From NCBI GenBank assembly GCA_016936015.1, contig JAFGPV010000127.1:1-63551 (forward strand): a stretch of DNA of 63,551 nt, read 5' to 3'. Positions within the stretch are counted from its first letter, which is position 1, and each line of letters begins with the position of its first letter. The DNA is from Pirellulales bacterium (lineage in GTDB: Bacteria > Planctomycetota > Planctomycetia > Pirellulales > Thermoguttaceae). A program made the translations under genes and the position numbers. Below, one piece after another: positions 41,454 through 50,633 of the stretch. The notes beneath the pieces were generated by a model, which was given only the letters and a program-made list of their open reading frames with translations, was not told the DNA's origin and searched no databases.

Positions 41454-43358
41454 ATGGACCTTTCAAACCGCTTTTTTCCGGCCATTCTGTCTCTTGCACT
41501 GGGGGGCGGCTTGGCGGCGACGGCTTCCGCCGGCGAGGCGGATGCCGCAGTGAAAACGGCGTCTGTTGCCGTGGATGCCGCCCAGGTCGGGCAGCCAATC
41601 TCGAAATACGTCTACGGGCAGTTCATCGAGCACCTGGGCCGGTGCATTTACGGAGGCATCTGGGCCGAGATGCTCCAGGACCGGAAGTTCTTCCTGCCGA
41701 TCGGGGATAAAGAGTCGCCCTGGAAGGCGGTCGGCGACGCGGCCGCCGTTACGATGGACGGCGATCGGCCCTTCGTCGGCAGGCACACGCCCAAGGTAAC
41801 GCTCTCGGGAAAGGCCCCCGGCGGATTGTTTCAGGAAGGTTTGGGATTGCGGAAAGGGATGAATTACACGGGCTACGTCTGGCTGGCCGGCGATCCGGAG
41901 GTCGGCCCGGTGTCCGTGCGTTTGATTTGGGGCGACGGCCCGGAGGGCCGCGCAACGGTGACCGTGGAAAAAGTAACGTCCAAGTACACTCGGGTCCCCC
42001 TGAATTTCATCGCCGGCGCCGACACCGACCAAGCCCGGCTGGAGATCGTCGCCCCGGGCAAGGGCGTGCTGAAGATCGGCACGCTTTCGCTGATGCCCAG
42101 CGACAACGTTCAGGGGATGCGCGCCGATACCTTGGAGCGGCTGAAGAAACTGGATGCGCCCGTATATCGCTGGCCGGGCGGGAATTTCGTCAGCGGTTAC
42201 AATTGGCGGGACGGCGTCGGCCCGCGCGACCGCCGGCCCCCGCGGAAGAATCCCGCCTGGCCGGGTCTCGAACACAACGATTTCGGCCTGGATGAGTTCA
42301 TGACGTTTTGCCGATACCTGAAGACCGAGCCGTACATTGCCGTCAACAGCGGCTTGGGCGAGGTGGAATCGGCCTTGGCCGAGTTGCAGTACGCCAACGG
42401 CGGTCCCGGCACTCCGGAGGGAAAGCATCGCGCCGAAAACGGCCACCCGGAACCTTACGGAGTGAAGTTCTGGGGCATCGGGAATGAGATGTACGGCGAC
42501 TGGCAGCTCGGCCACATGCCGCTGGAAAAGTACGTCGAAAAACACAACCGCTTTGCAAAGGCCCTCAAGACGGAGGATCCGTCCATCATGCTCGTGGCGG
42601 TGGGGGCCGTGGGACCGTGGGATGAAGGAATGATGCGCCGCTGCGCCGATCGGATGGATCTGATCAGCGAACATTTCTATTGCAACGACAAACCGGACTT
42701 GATCGAACACGTCAACCTGATCCCCCAACAAGTTCGCCGGATCACCGAGGCGCATCGCGGCTACCGGAGCAACTTTCCCGAACTGAAGGGCAAAGACATC
42801 CGCATTGCGCTGGATGAATGGAACTATTGGTACAGCGAATACCTCTACGGCGATTTGGGATCCCGCTATTTCCAGAAGGACGCCCTGGGCATCGCCGCCG
42901 GCCTGCACGAAATCTTCCGCAACAGCGACCTCTACTTCATGGCGAACTACGCCCAGACCGTAAACGTCATCGGGGCGATCAAGACCAATAAGACGGCCGC
43001 GGTCACGGAAACCACCGGCCTGGTCTTGCAGCTTTACCGGCGGCACTTCGGCACGCTGCCGCTAAAGACGGCGGTTGCGCCGCCCTACAACGCGGCGGCG
43101 GCGCTCTCGGCCGATAAAATAACCTTGACCCTGGCCGTGGTCAATCCGACGCTCGACGCACTCCGGCTTCCGCTAAAGGTCACCGGCGCCACGCCGGCCG
43201 GCGGCGGCTCACGCTGGCAGATCGCCGGCCGGCCGATGGATTACAATGAACCCGGTAAGCCGTCACGGGTGAAGATCGAAGAATCCAAGGTGGACGATAC
43301 GAACACCCTCTGCGTTGCCCCGTGCAGCGTCACGCTGTTTTCCCTGCCGCTGCGGTAA
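41454..43358 (+). CDS. GH51 alpha-L-arabinofuranosidase, secreted
   Basis: This 634-residue protein has a signal peptide ending near ATASAGEA and the GH51 pattern: VYGQFIEHLGRCIYGGIWAEML at the start of the catalytic region, PVYRWPGGNFVSGYNWRDGVGPRDRRP, the acid/base glutamate in FWGIGNEMYGDWQLG and the nucleophile glutamate in ALDEWNYWY. It removes terminal arabinofuranose from plant or algal polysaccharides. The ATG at 41454 follows AAAAGGAG; a TTG six bases upstream is less likely. The sialidase-like gene starts 39 bp after its stop, so the two form a saccharolytic pair. Confidence 0.93.
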   Translation: MDLSNRFFPAILSLALGGGLAATASAGEADAAVKTASVAVDAAQVGQPISKYVYGQFIEHLGRCIYGGIWAEMLQDRKFFLPIGDKESPWKAVGDAAAVTMDGDRPFVGRHTPKVTLSGKAPGGLFQEGLGLRKGMNYTGYVWLAGDPEVGPVSVRLIWGDGPEGRATVTVEKVTSKYTRVPLNFIAGADTDQARLEIVAPGKGVLKIGTLSLMPSDNVQGMRADTLERLKKLDAPVYRWPGGNFVSGYNWRDGVGPRDRRPPRKNPAWPGLEHNDFGLDEFMTFCRYLKTEPYIAVNSGLGEVESALAELQYANGGPGTPEGKHRAENGHPEPYGVKFWGIGNEMYGDWQLGHMPLEKYVEKHNRFAKALKTEDPSIMLVAVGAVGPWDEGMMRRCADRMDLISEHFYCNDKPDLIEHVNLIPQQVRRITEAHRGYRSNFPELKGKDIRIALDEWNYWYSEYLYGDLGSRYFQKDALGIAAGLHEIFRNSDLYFMANYAQTVNVIGAIKTNKTAAVTETTGLVLQLYRRHFGTLPLKTAVAPPYNAAAALSADKITLTLAVVNPTLDALRLPLKVTGATPAGGGSRWQIAGRPMDYNEPGKPSRVKIEESKVDDTNTLCVAPCSVTLFSLPLR

Positions 43359-43396
43359 CGACTCAAAATGATCATCCGAGTTCGGAGGAATCTACG

Positions 43397-44743
43397 ATGT
43401 CAAATGAAGCGAGTTTTCACCGTCGGCAGTGGCTGTCTTCCGCTTTGATCGGCTCCGCGGGGATCGCCCTGGGAGGGTGGAAAAAGTCTTTCGGCGGAGA
43501 ACCGAAGTCTGAAAAAACCGCGGCGGATCTGCGGATCACGGGCATCGAGCGCGAGACCATTTTCTCCTACGCGAAGAACGGGGTTACGTGGTTTCAGCCC
43601 CGGGTGTGCATGGTGCCCGCGGCGGATGGAACCTTCGCCTTGATGACGATCCAGACGACCCACGGATCGGATTATTACGGGCCGGTGCATTGGTCGATCT
43701 CCAAAAACCTGGGCCGATCGTGGACCAAGCCGCAGCCGGTTCCCTCCCTGGGACGGATTCCGCGGGATAAGGGCATCGAAGAAGGCGTCTGCGACGTGGT
43801 GCCCGATTATCACCCGAAAACCAACACGGTGTTGGCTATCGGGCATACGGTCAACTACACGCAGAAAGGCTTCTTTCGCAATCAGCCGCCCCGCTGGCCC
43901 GTCTACGCGATCCGGTCGGCCGATGGATCGTGGTCGCCGCAGAAGAAACTCCAGTGGGACGACCCGCGCGCCGCGGATCTCTATTCCTGCGGCTGCTGTC
44001 AGCGTGTAACGCTTCCCGACGGCGACCTCCTGATTCCCTTGTATTTCGGAACGAAGGAGCGGCCGGACCGGTCGGTAACCACGGTTCGGTGCGGCTATGA
44101 CGGCCGGACGGTGACAATCAAACAAGTCGGCGATGAAATCCGCCATCCCAAGGGCCGGGGGATGCTGGAGCCGTCGCTGGTCGCCTGGGGCGGACGATTC
44201 CTCCTCACGCTCCGCGCGGAGGACGGCCGGGGTTACGTCGCCGTGAGCGAGGACGGCCTGCACTGGGCGGAAAAGAAACCCTGGGCGTGGGACGACGGCA
44301 CGCCGCTGACCATGTCCACCACCCAGCAGCATTGGCTGCCGCACTCCGACGGCCTGTTCCTCGTCTATACCCGAAAAGCGCCGCAGAACGTCAACGTCTT
44401 TCGGTGGCGCGCTCCGCTCTACGTGGCCCAGGTCGATATCGCTTCGCTGCGGCTGATCCGCGCGACCGAGCGCATCGTCCTGCCGCTGATCGGCGACGGG
44501 GTGAAAGATCCCAAGAACGTGCCCCGGATGGGCAATTTCGGCGTGGTCAATGCCAGCCCGGATGAGTCCTGGGTGGTCGTGGGCCAGTGCGTCCCCGCCC
44601 GGAAATTCCGCGGCGACACCCTCCTGGCCCGGATCGAGTGGAACCTGCCGAATCGCCTGGCAATGCCTCCCGGGATCGGCTCCCGCACTCTCATAACCGC
44701 TCCGGGCCGATCATTTCCTCGAAGGTTTGTCGGCGGTGGATGA
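43397..44743 (+). CDS. Tat-exported sialidase-fold (BNR repeat) protein
   Basis: The 448-residue protein opens with a twin-arginine-like signal (SFHRRQWLSSALIGSAGIALGG). The rest is a six-bladed propeller of the sialidase superfamily, with BNR-like turns such as SISKNLGRSWTKP, SADGSWSPQ, and SEDGLHWAEKK. A full set of sialidase catalytic residues cannot be confirmed, so a different glycan target is possible. The ATG at 43397 follows CGGAGGAA. The last nine codons (FPRRFVGGG) are encoded by a 34-bp copy of the lysA 3' end and overlap the convergent kinase gene, so the native C-terminus may have been altered. Confidence 0.78.
   Translation: MSNEASFHRRQWLSSALIGSAGIALGGWKKSFGGEPKSEKTAADLRITGIERETIFSYAKNGVTWFQPRVCMVPAADGTFALMTIQTTHGSDYYGPVHWSISKNLGRSWTKPQPVPSLGRIPRDKGIEEGVCDVVPDYHPKTNTVLAIGHTVNYTQKGFFRNQPPRWPVYAIRSADGSWSPQKKLQWDDPRAADLYSCGCCQRVTLPDGDLLIPLYFGTKERPDRSVTTVRCGYDGRTVTIKQVGDEIRHPKGRGMLEPSLVAWGGRFLLTLRAEDGRGYVAVSEDGLHWAEKKPWAWDDGTPLTMSTTQQHWLPHSDGLFLVYTRKAPQNVNVFRWRAPLYVAQVDIASLRLIRATERIVLPLIGDGVKDPKNVPRMGNFGVVNASPDESWVVVGQCVPARKFRGDTLLARIEWNLPNRLAMPPGIGSRTLITAPGRSFPRRFVGGG
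44710..44743. repeat. Duplicated lysA 3' end, distal copy
   Basis: Thirty of 34 bases match 46220-46253, which encode the lysA C-terminus RRRQTFEEMI. All four differences are T for C and silent or conservative on the lysA strand, where this copy still reads HRRQTFEEMI. The copy supplies the stop codons of both the sialidase-like gene and the histidine kinase. Confidence 0.8.
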
Positions 44744-45985
44744 AACACTCCGATTTGAGCTTTTTTCGGAATTCAAGGGTAATTGCACAGTGATTTGAGT
44801 TCCCTGTCCTGGCGAGCTCTTGATCGATGCCTTGCCGCCAAGAATTCTTACTCGTTCGCAAATGCCTTTCAATCCGAAATGACTGGTTTTCATGGCCGAC
44901 GTGTCGAATCCGCATCCCCAATCTTTGATATCCACCGACACTCCGCCTCGGCTTTGCCGAAACGTGACCTGCACTTTGTCGCTGCCGCTGTGACGGGCGG
45001 CATTGCGTACCCCTTCTTGGACGATGCGAAACAACGCGTGCATCAGGAAGGAGTCAAGTTGTCCAAACGGCATATCGCCAATCAACTTCACCTGGAGTGG
45101 GATTTGACTTCCCTGCTCGTCAATCCACCGTTTGACGGCGTTGACGATTCCTGAGGCTTCCAAGTCAGGCGGACGCAGATTGGCAATCAACCGTCGGGTT
45201 TCCGCAATGGCGCGGTTGAGAAGGTCACGGCCGTCTTGATAAGCCTTCCGGGCCATCTTTGCATTGCCCTTCTGCACGCTGTCAAAGGCCTCAAACTGCA
45301 TTTTGGCTCCAGAGAGCAATTGCGATAGGCAGTCGTGGATTTCGTAGGCCACTAGCTGTAAATCGTGCTGTTGAGACTCCAGCAAGTGTCGGAGCGCCTC
45401 TTGTTCCTGCTGGAGGGCTTCCTCAGCCGCTTTCCGAGTCGTAATATCATTGCCAATGCAGAGGATTTCCTTGGGATGGCCCGATGCGTCGCAAATCCCC
45501 TTATTCGTCCACGCAATCCATTTGGAGGTGCCATCCTGTTGAACGTTTTCATTCTCGTTGTCCTGGTAGCGTTCCGGGTGATCGCAGATGTCCCGAATGA
45601 GTTCCGCCAGATTCCGTCCTGTGCGCTCGACGAAGGGCACGATCGTGCCCACAACGTTCTTGCCCAGAAGCTCTTTTTTGGAGTAGCCGAAAAATGACAA
45701 CGCATGAGGATTCGCAAAGGTAACGTTCCCCTTGACGTCCATTCGCAGGATGATGCTGCAAGAATCCTCGACCAATTCCCGATATTGGGACTCGCTTTGC
45801 CGAACTTCTTTCAGGTTCGCCTGGTTGCGAGCCGTTTTGGAAATTAGCCGAGAGAGCCTCTCACGCAAGGCTGCGCACTTTCGTTCTAATTGACTGGCCG
45901 AGGAGGAGTGATGTTGACCGCTGCCGCTCGATGCCGGCGCATGCTTCCTCTTTTCCGATTCACCCCGTTTCGAACCGTTCATCAC
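44711..45985 (-). CDS. PAS-domain histidine kinase, HisKA_3 (NarX/DegS) type
   Basis: This 424-residue cytoplasmic kinase has an N-terminal coiled segment, a PAS domain (residues about 66-187: YRELVEDSCSIILRMDVKGNVTFANPHALSFFGYSKKELLG), a HisKA_3 dimerisation region with His217 in AYEIHDCLSQLL, and a HATPase domain (RIVQEGVRNAARHSG, DIKDWGCGFD, HFGLKGICERVRILGG). No membrane helices are seen, so it likely senses an internal cue. Its partner regulator is not adjacent. Base composition and codon use are more AT-rich and mixed than in lysA or hppA upstream. Together with the lysA-tail repeats on both sides, this suggests acquisition by transfer or duplication. Confidence 0.87.
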   Translation of the reverse strand: MMNGSKRGESEKRKHAPASSGSGQHHSSSASQLERKCAALRERLSRLISKTARNQANLKEVRQSESQYRELVEDSCSIILRMDVKGNVTFANPHALSFFGYSKKELLGKNVVGTIVPFVERTGRNLAELIRDICDHPERYQDNENENVQQDGTSKWIAWTNKGICDASGHPKEILCIGNDITTRKAAEEALQQEQEALRHLLESQQHDLQLVAYEIHDCLSQLLSGAKMQFEAFDSVQKGNAKMARKAYQDGRDLLNRAIAETRRLIANLRPPDLEASGIVNAVKRWIDEQGSQIPLQVKLIGDMPFGQLDSFLMHALFRIVQEGVRNAARHSGSDKVQVTFRQSRGGVSVDIKDWGCGFDTSAMKTSHFGLKGICERVRILGGKASIKSSPGQGTQITVQLPLNSEKSSNRSVSSTADKPSRK

Positions 45986-46073
45986 TGTGTGCCTTACGAG
46001 AAGACATGTTTCACAGGAGAAAATTTTAGAATAATGTCAGTGTAACTAACCGTCGGAATGAGATCAAGCCCCC

Positions 46074-46184
46074 TCATAAAGAGATTAGGGACACTGCCAG
46101 CGAGAGACCGAGGGTTTGCCAAAAACCCCAAGGGCTCTTCTTCGGTTCCGCAGCCTCGATTGCTTCTGCGAGAACGACATCCAC
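46074..46184 (-). CDS. Possible 36-residue membrane microprotein
   Basis: A GTG-initiated frame downstream of lysA encodes VDVVLAEAIEAAEPKKSP followed by WGFWQTLGLSLAVSLISL, i.e. a short acidic-basic head and one membrane helix. AAGGAAT lies about 7 bases before the GTG, and a stop in the same frame overlaps the lysA end. The layout of charged head plus Trp-flanked helix argues for a real product, but there is no homology evidence. It lies inside the segment bracketed by lysA-tail repeats. Confidence 0.35.
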   Translation of the reverse strand: MDVVLAEAIEAAEPKKSPWGFWQTLGLSLAVSLISL

Positions 46185-46200
46185 TGGCTTATTCCTTGGT

Positions 46201-47634
46201 TTATCTTAGTTCTTGCTGAATCATCTCCTCGAAGGTCTGCCGGCGGCGGATGAGGCGGGGAGATTGATGGTCGATGAGGACCTCGGCGGCCAGGGGCCGG
46301 GAGTTGTAGTTCGAGCCCATCACGAAGCCGTAGGCGCCGGCACACTCGATGATGAGGACGTCGCCCACCTGGGCGGCCGGCAGGCGGCGGGTCGTGACAA
46401 AGCCGCCCATTTCCTGGGTGAAAATGTCGCCCGATTCGCAGAGCGGCCCGCCGACGATCACGTCGTGTTCGGGAGGAGGGATTGGGGATTGGGGATTAGG
46501 GATTAGGGATTGAGTATCGACGGATTCCGGCCCCCGCCCCCCGCCCCCCGCCCCCTTTTGCCAGGCGATCGACATCGGGTGATACGCGCCGTAGAGGATC
46601 GGCCGGGCGAGGTTGTTGAAACCGGCGTCGAGGAGGTAGAACAGGTTGTCGTCCTGGTGCTTGACGGCGCGGATCTCCGTCAGCAGATAGCCGCTCTCGG
46701 CCGTCAGGTATCGGCCCGGCTCGATCTCCAATCTCAGGGGGTGATCGAATTGTTTGACCAATCGTTTGCGGACGTTGTTCCAGAGCTTGAAGTAGGCCGT
46801 AAGATCGACGGTGGCGTCGCCGGGCTGATAGATCACGGGCAGGCCGCCGCCGGCACTGATCATCTCCAACGTCGGCCCGACCTGCGCCGCCGCCTGCTCC
46901 ATCACGCCGCACACTTGGGCCAGGTGCTCCAGGTCGGTGCCCGAGCCGATGTGCATGTGTAGACCGGCGACCTTCAACCCGTATTGCTTCGCCCGTTCCA
47001 GGCAGTCGGCAAGCTGCGTGTGCCAGATGCCGTGTTTCGAGCTTTTCCCGCCGGTGTTCGTCTTTCGGCTATGGCCGTGGCCGAAGCCCGGATTGATCCT
47101 CAGGGTGATCGCCGTGCCGGGTTTACGCCGGCCCCACTGGTCGATCATGTCGGGCGAGCCGCAGTTGACGGTAACGTTTTTTTCGACGCAGAGATCCAAC
47201 GATTCCCGGTCGAAAACGTCGGCCGTGTACATGATCGGCGGGGCTGCGGAAATCCCCTCTCCCTTTGGGAGAGGGTTAGGGTGAGGGCTGTTTATCGGCG
47301 GCTCTGCCCTCACCCCCTGCCCCTCTCCCAAAGGGAGAGGGGAGTGTGTCGTGCCCTCGGGAGAATACCCGGCGGCCAGCGCCCTACGGACCTCGCCGGC
47401 GCTGACGCAATCGACCGCCGCTCCCTCAGAGCGCATCAGTTCGAGGATCGCCAGGTTGGAGCAGGCCTTGACCGCGTAGCGGATGCAATCGAAGGCGGCC
47501 AGGTCGGCAATCCGCCGGCGGATCACGGCGGCGTCGTAGACGAAGGTCGGCGTGCCGAACCGGCGGACGAGATCCATCACGACCACCCCGGCGACGTCGT
47601 CTCGCAGCGTTTTCGGTTCGGACGGATTTGGCAT
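46201..47634 (-). CDS. lysA: Diaminopimelate decarboxylase with two in-frame repeats
   Basis: LysA makes L-lysine from meso-diaminopimelate. The 477-residue protein has the PLP lysine at residue 56 (YAVKACSNLAIL), the glycine-rich SAGGGLPVIY segment, and the dimer-interface CESGD motif. It is longer than usual because of two inserts. Residues 95-133 (HSPLPLGEGQGVRAEPP...SPHPNPLPKGEG) come from a CCCTCTCCC palindrome, placed after GYSPEG and before IMYTADVFD. Residues about 365-388 (SLIPNPQSPIPPPE) come from GGGATTAGGG-type tandem units. Both keep the frame. It starts 6 bp after the hppA stop, so the two are cotranscribed. Confidence 0.93.
   Translation of the reverse strand: MPNPSEPKTLRDDVAGVVVMDLVRRFGTPTFVYDAAVIRRRIADLAAFDCIRYAVKACSNLAILELMRSEGAAVDCVSAGEVRRALAAGYSPEGTTHSPLPLGEGQGVRAEPPINSPHPNPLPKGEGISAAPPIMYTADVFDRESLDLCVEKNVTVNCGSPDMIDQWGRRKPGTAITLRINPGFGHGHSRKTNTGGKSSKHGIWHTQLADCLERAKQYGLKVAGLHMHIGSGTDLEHLAQVCGVMEQAAAQVGPTLEMISAGGGLPVIYQPGDATVDLTAYFKLWNNVRKRLVKQFDHPLRLEIEPGRYLTAESGYLLTEIRAVKHQDDNLFYLLDAGFNNLARPILYGAYHPMSIAWQKGAGGGGRGPESVDTQSLIPNPQSPIPPPEHDVIVGGPLCESGDIFTQEMGGFVTTRRLPAAQVGDVLIIECAGAYGFVMGSNYNSRPLAAEVLIDHQSPRLIRRRQTFEEMIQQELR
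46220..46253. repeat. lysA 3' end, proximal copy of a 34-bp direct repeat
   Basis: The genuine lysA C-terminal codons. It matches 44710-44743 in the same orientation at 30 of 34 bases; the two copies enclose the histidine kinase and the microprotein frame (about 1.5 kb). Confidence 0.8.
46478..46515. repeat. GGGATTAGGGATT tandem units inside lysA
   Basis: Five to six GGATTGG/GGATTAG units in tandem, read on the lysA strand as LIPNPQSPIP. This is a common low-complexity repeat type; here only one arm is present. Confidence 0.75.
47252..47345. repeat. CCCTCTCCC palindromic repeat pair inside lysA
   Basis: CCCCTCTCCCTTTGGGAGAG and CCCCTCTCCCAAAGGGAGAG flank TTAGGGTGAGGGC and GCCCTCACCCC in mirror order. 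On the lysA strand it reads SPLPLGEGQGVRA and SPHPNPLPKGEG. A half-copy lies at 29-77. Confidence 0.88.
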
Positions 47635-47640
47635 GGGGGA

Positions 47641-50316
47641 TTAAAAAATGCCGAGGGCCGTCAGGCTGTAGCGGACGATCAGGCCGGCGGCCACGACGCT
47701 GACCATGCTCATCAGCTTGATGAGGATGTTCAGACTCGGGCCGCTGGTGTCCTTGAAGGGATCGCCGACGGTGTCGCCGACGATGGCCGCCTTATGGGCG
47801 GCGGTCCCCTTGCCGCCGTGGGCGCCGCCCTCGATGTACTTCTTGGCATTGTCCCAGGTTCCGCCGGCGTTGGCCATGAAGATCGCCATGCAAAATCCGC
47901 AGGTCAGGGCCCCGACCAGCAGGCCGATCACGCCGGCCACGCCCAGCAGCAGTCCGGTGAGGACGGGCGTCAGGAGGCCGAGCACGGAAGGGAAAATCAT
48001 CTCGTGTTGGGCGGCCTTGGTGCTGATGGCCACGGGCGTGGCGTAGTCGGGCAACTCGGTTCCCTTCATAATGCCCGGCTTTTCGCGGAACTGGCGGCGG
48101 ACTTCTTCGACCATACCGAAGGCCGCCCGGCCGACGGCCTTCATCGTCAGGGCGCAGAAGACGAACGTGGACATGGCCCCCAGGAAGACGCCCACCAGGA
48201 CCTTGGGATTCATCAGGTTGCAGGAATAGTAGGTCATCCAGTCGATCATGGTGGCGGCCCGGACCGGGACGGGCCGGTCGCCCGTCTTGGCAAAATGCGG
48301 TTTCCCGCCGGTCTCCTCGATCATCGACCCCAGGGCGACGGGGCCTTTCGACGTGTCGAGCTTGGCCCAATCAGCCTTGATCTCCTCGGCCCGGATCTGC
48401 TCGGGCATGACCAGATAGCCGTAGAACGTCTTATTGAGTTGTTCTTCATCGGCGTTCTCGTCGAGCTTTTCTTGATTGATCTTATGGACGATGAACTGAT
48501 CGTTGACTTTATACCAGCCGGGCGCCGACTCGCTGAGCACGGCTTGGGCCCAATGCTGATGGCCCACGCGGACCTCCTCGACGTAGGCGGCCAACAGGGC
48601 CAGTGCCGTCAGGGCGGCCGAGCCGATGGCAAAACCCTTGCCCGTGGCGGCCGTCGTGTTGCCCAGGCTGTCCAGGGCGTCGGTCCGCTTGCGGACGATC
48701 GGGTCCAGCCCGGCCATCTCGGCGTTGCCGCCGGCGTTGTCGGCGATCGGGCCGTAGGCGTCGGTGGCCAGCGTGATGCCCAGTGTGCTGAGCATTCCCA
48801 CGGCGGCAATGCCCACGCCGTACAGGCCCATGGCGAACCAGTGAACGTCGTTGAATTGCCAGCCGGATGCAAAGCCGAAGGCCAAGAGTGTGGCCACGCT
48901 GACGGTGATCACCGGGAACCAGACGCTCTTCATGCCGTCGGCCAGGCCGCCGATAATCACGGTCGCCGGGCCGGTCAGGGCCTGGTCGGCCAATCGCTTC
49001 GTCGGGGCGTATTCGTCGCTGGTTGCGTATTCGGTCCACTTGCCGATCAACCACCCGGCCGCCAGTCCGACCACCACGCTCATGGCAACCATGAGGAAAT
49101 CGGGCAACAGGATATAGGTCAGTCCAAAGGCGGCGGCGATGATGAGCAGACTCGAGATGTTCACGCCTCGGGCCAGGGCCTTCAGCAGCGTTTTCTGATC
49201 GGCTTGCTCCTCGGTCCGCACCATGTAGATGCCGAGGATCGACAGCAGGATTCCCACGCCGGCCATCGCCATGGGCAGGAACAGGGCGCGGAGTTGGAAG
49301 TTCTGGATCGCAACGTCTTGGAGGATCGAGCCGGCGGCAATCTGATCCTTGACCGACTGGGGCAGCAGTTCGCCGCCGGCGAAGGCCGCCACGCCCAAGG
49401 CGGCCGTGGCCAGGATCGAGCCGCAGTACGACTCGTACAGATCGGCGCCCATGCCGGCGACGTCGCCCACGTTGTCGCCCACGTTGTCGGCGATGGTAGC
49501 CGGGTTCCGCTTGTCGTCCTCGGGAATGCCGGCTTCCACCTTGCCGACCAGGTCGGCGCCGACGTCGGCCGCCTTGGTGAAGATCCCCCCGCCCACCCGG
49601 GCAAACAGCGCTTGGCTGCTGGCGCCCATGCCGAAGCAGAGCATCGTGACCGTAATTTGAACCAGACTGATCTTCGGAAAGTCCAAGGCGGGAACGAGCC
49701 AGTAAAGGATGGCAAACCAGAGGCAGATGTCCAACAGGCCCAGGCCGACGACGGTCAGGCCCATCACGGCCCCGCTGCGGAAGGCGACTTGCAGGCCCGC
49801 GTTGAGCGACTTCTGCGCCCCGGCGGCCGTCCGGCTCGAAGCCCAAGTGGCCGTCTTCATACCAAACCAGCCGGCCAGACCGGAGAAGAAACCGCCGGTC
49901 AAAAACGCGAACGGCACCCACTTGCTTTGCACGCGCAGTCCGAAGGCCATCCAGGCCAACAGGGCACAGATCGCGACAAAGAAGAGGAAGACGATTTTAT
50001 ATTGCTGCCAGAGGTAGGCGTTGGCCCCGGTCCGGACGTGCGAGGCGATCTCGACCATCTCTTCGGTGCCGGCGTCGGCGGCCATCATCTGCCTGAAGAA
50101 TCGGATGGCGAAGACCAGTGCGGCCACCGCGCTGACCAGGGTGATCGCCCAGAAAAAGACGAATATTCCCTGGCCGCCGGAAGCGGCCGCGGCACTGCCC
50201 GGTTCCGCGGCGGCCGCCGCGCGGCCGGCTCCACCCAGCAGCGCCGCCAACGTCGTGCCGGCCAAAGCCCCGCCTCGAATTGATCCCCCGTTGCCAAGAA
50301 TGTGAATCAGTCTCAT
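47641..50316 (-). CDS. hppA: Membrane-bound proton-translocating pyrophosphatase
   Basis: This 891-residue protein couples PPi hydrolysis to ion pumping. It has the PPi-binding motif [11 protein letters not shown], the double acidic motif [20 protein letters not shown], the later [16 protein letters not shown] and the C-terminal [19 protein letters not shown]. The sequence [10 protein letters not shown], with Ala rather than Lys after NTTA, follows the potassium-dependent subgroup. Whether it moves H+ or Na+ cannot be settled by eye. About 16 membrane helices are visible. The first 45 residues (Ala/Gly-rich) are longer than usual. lysA follows after 6 bp. It complements the ATP-driven H+ pump at 12.9 kb. 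Confidence 0.95.
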   Translation of the reverse strand: MRLIHILGNGGSIRGGALAGTTLAALLGGAGRAAAAAEPGSAAAASGGQGIFVFFWAITLVSAVAALVFAIRFFRQMMAADAGTEEMVEIASHVRTGANAYLWQQYKIVFLFFVAICALLAWMAFGLRVQSKWVPFAFLTGGFFSGLAGWFGMKTATWASSRTAAGAQKSLNAGLQVAFRSGAVMGLTVVGLGLLDICLWFAILYWLVPALDFPKISLVQITVTMLCFGMGASSQALFARVGGGIFTKAADVGADLVGKVEAGIPEDDKRNPATIADNVGDNVGDVAGMGADLYESYCGSILATAALGVAAFAGGELLPQSVKDQIAAGSILQDVAIQNFQLRALFLPMAMAGVGILLSILGIYMVRTEEQADQKTLLKALARGVNISSLLIIAAAFGLTYILLPDFLMVAMSVVVGLAAGWLIGKWTEYATSDEYAPTKRLADQALTGPATVIIGGLADGMKSVWFPVITVSVATLLAFGFASGWQFNDVHWFAMGLYGVGIAAVGMLSTLGITLATDAYGPIADNAGGNAEMAGLDPIVRKRTDALDSLGNTTAATGKGFAIGSAALTALALLAAYVEEVRVGHQHWAQAVLSESAPGWYKVNDQFIVHKINQEKLDENADEEQLNKTFYGYLVMPEQIRAEEIKADWAKLDTSKGPVALGSMIEETGGKPHFAKTGDRPVPVRAATMIDWMTYYSCNLMNPKVLVGVFLGAMSTFVFCALTMKAVGRAAFGMVEEVRRQFREKPGIMKGTELPDYATPVAISTKAAQHEMIFPSVLGLLTPVLTGLLLGVAGVIGLLVGALTCGFCMAIFMANAGGTWDNAKKYIEGGAHGGKGTAAHKAAIVGDTVGDPFKDTSGPSLNILIKLMSMVSVVAAGLIVRYSLTALGIF

Positions 50317-50633
50317 GGGTAAACCTCGTTTAATAAGGGTAGAATCCGGCAGTTTAACGAAGATTGCCCAGGATTGTCAATCTCATGGTCGGCTCGGCTT
50401 CGGGGGAGGGGAGGATTTCCAAGTTATTTCTCGGCCGATCTTTAAGCAAAGCCCTAACGCCAATCTTGCGCCCCCCCCTTTGGGTAATTGGAGGAAAGGG
50501 CGTTTCTGCCGGACCTTATTTTCTGCTTGGCTTTTTGCTGAAAACCAATTAGGCTGTAGCTTAGGTTCGGGGTCCTTGCGCTCCGACTCCAATTTGCCTT
50601 GAAAATCCGTTGACCTACTGGAGGTTTGTTCCC

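Noticed and set aside
46984-50283. A 1099-codon plus-strand frame rich in Gly, His and Gln
   Set aside because: Antisense shadow of lysA and hppA; composition typical of reversed membrane-protein codons.
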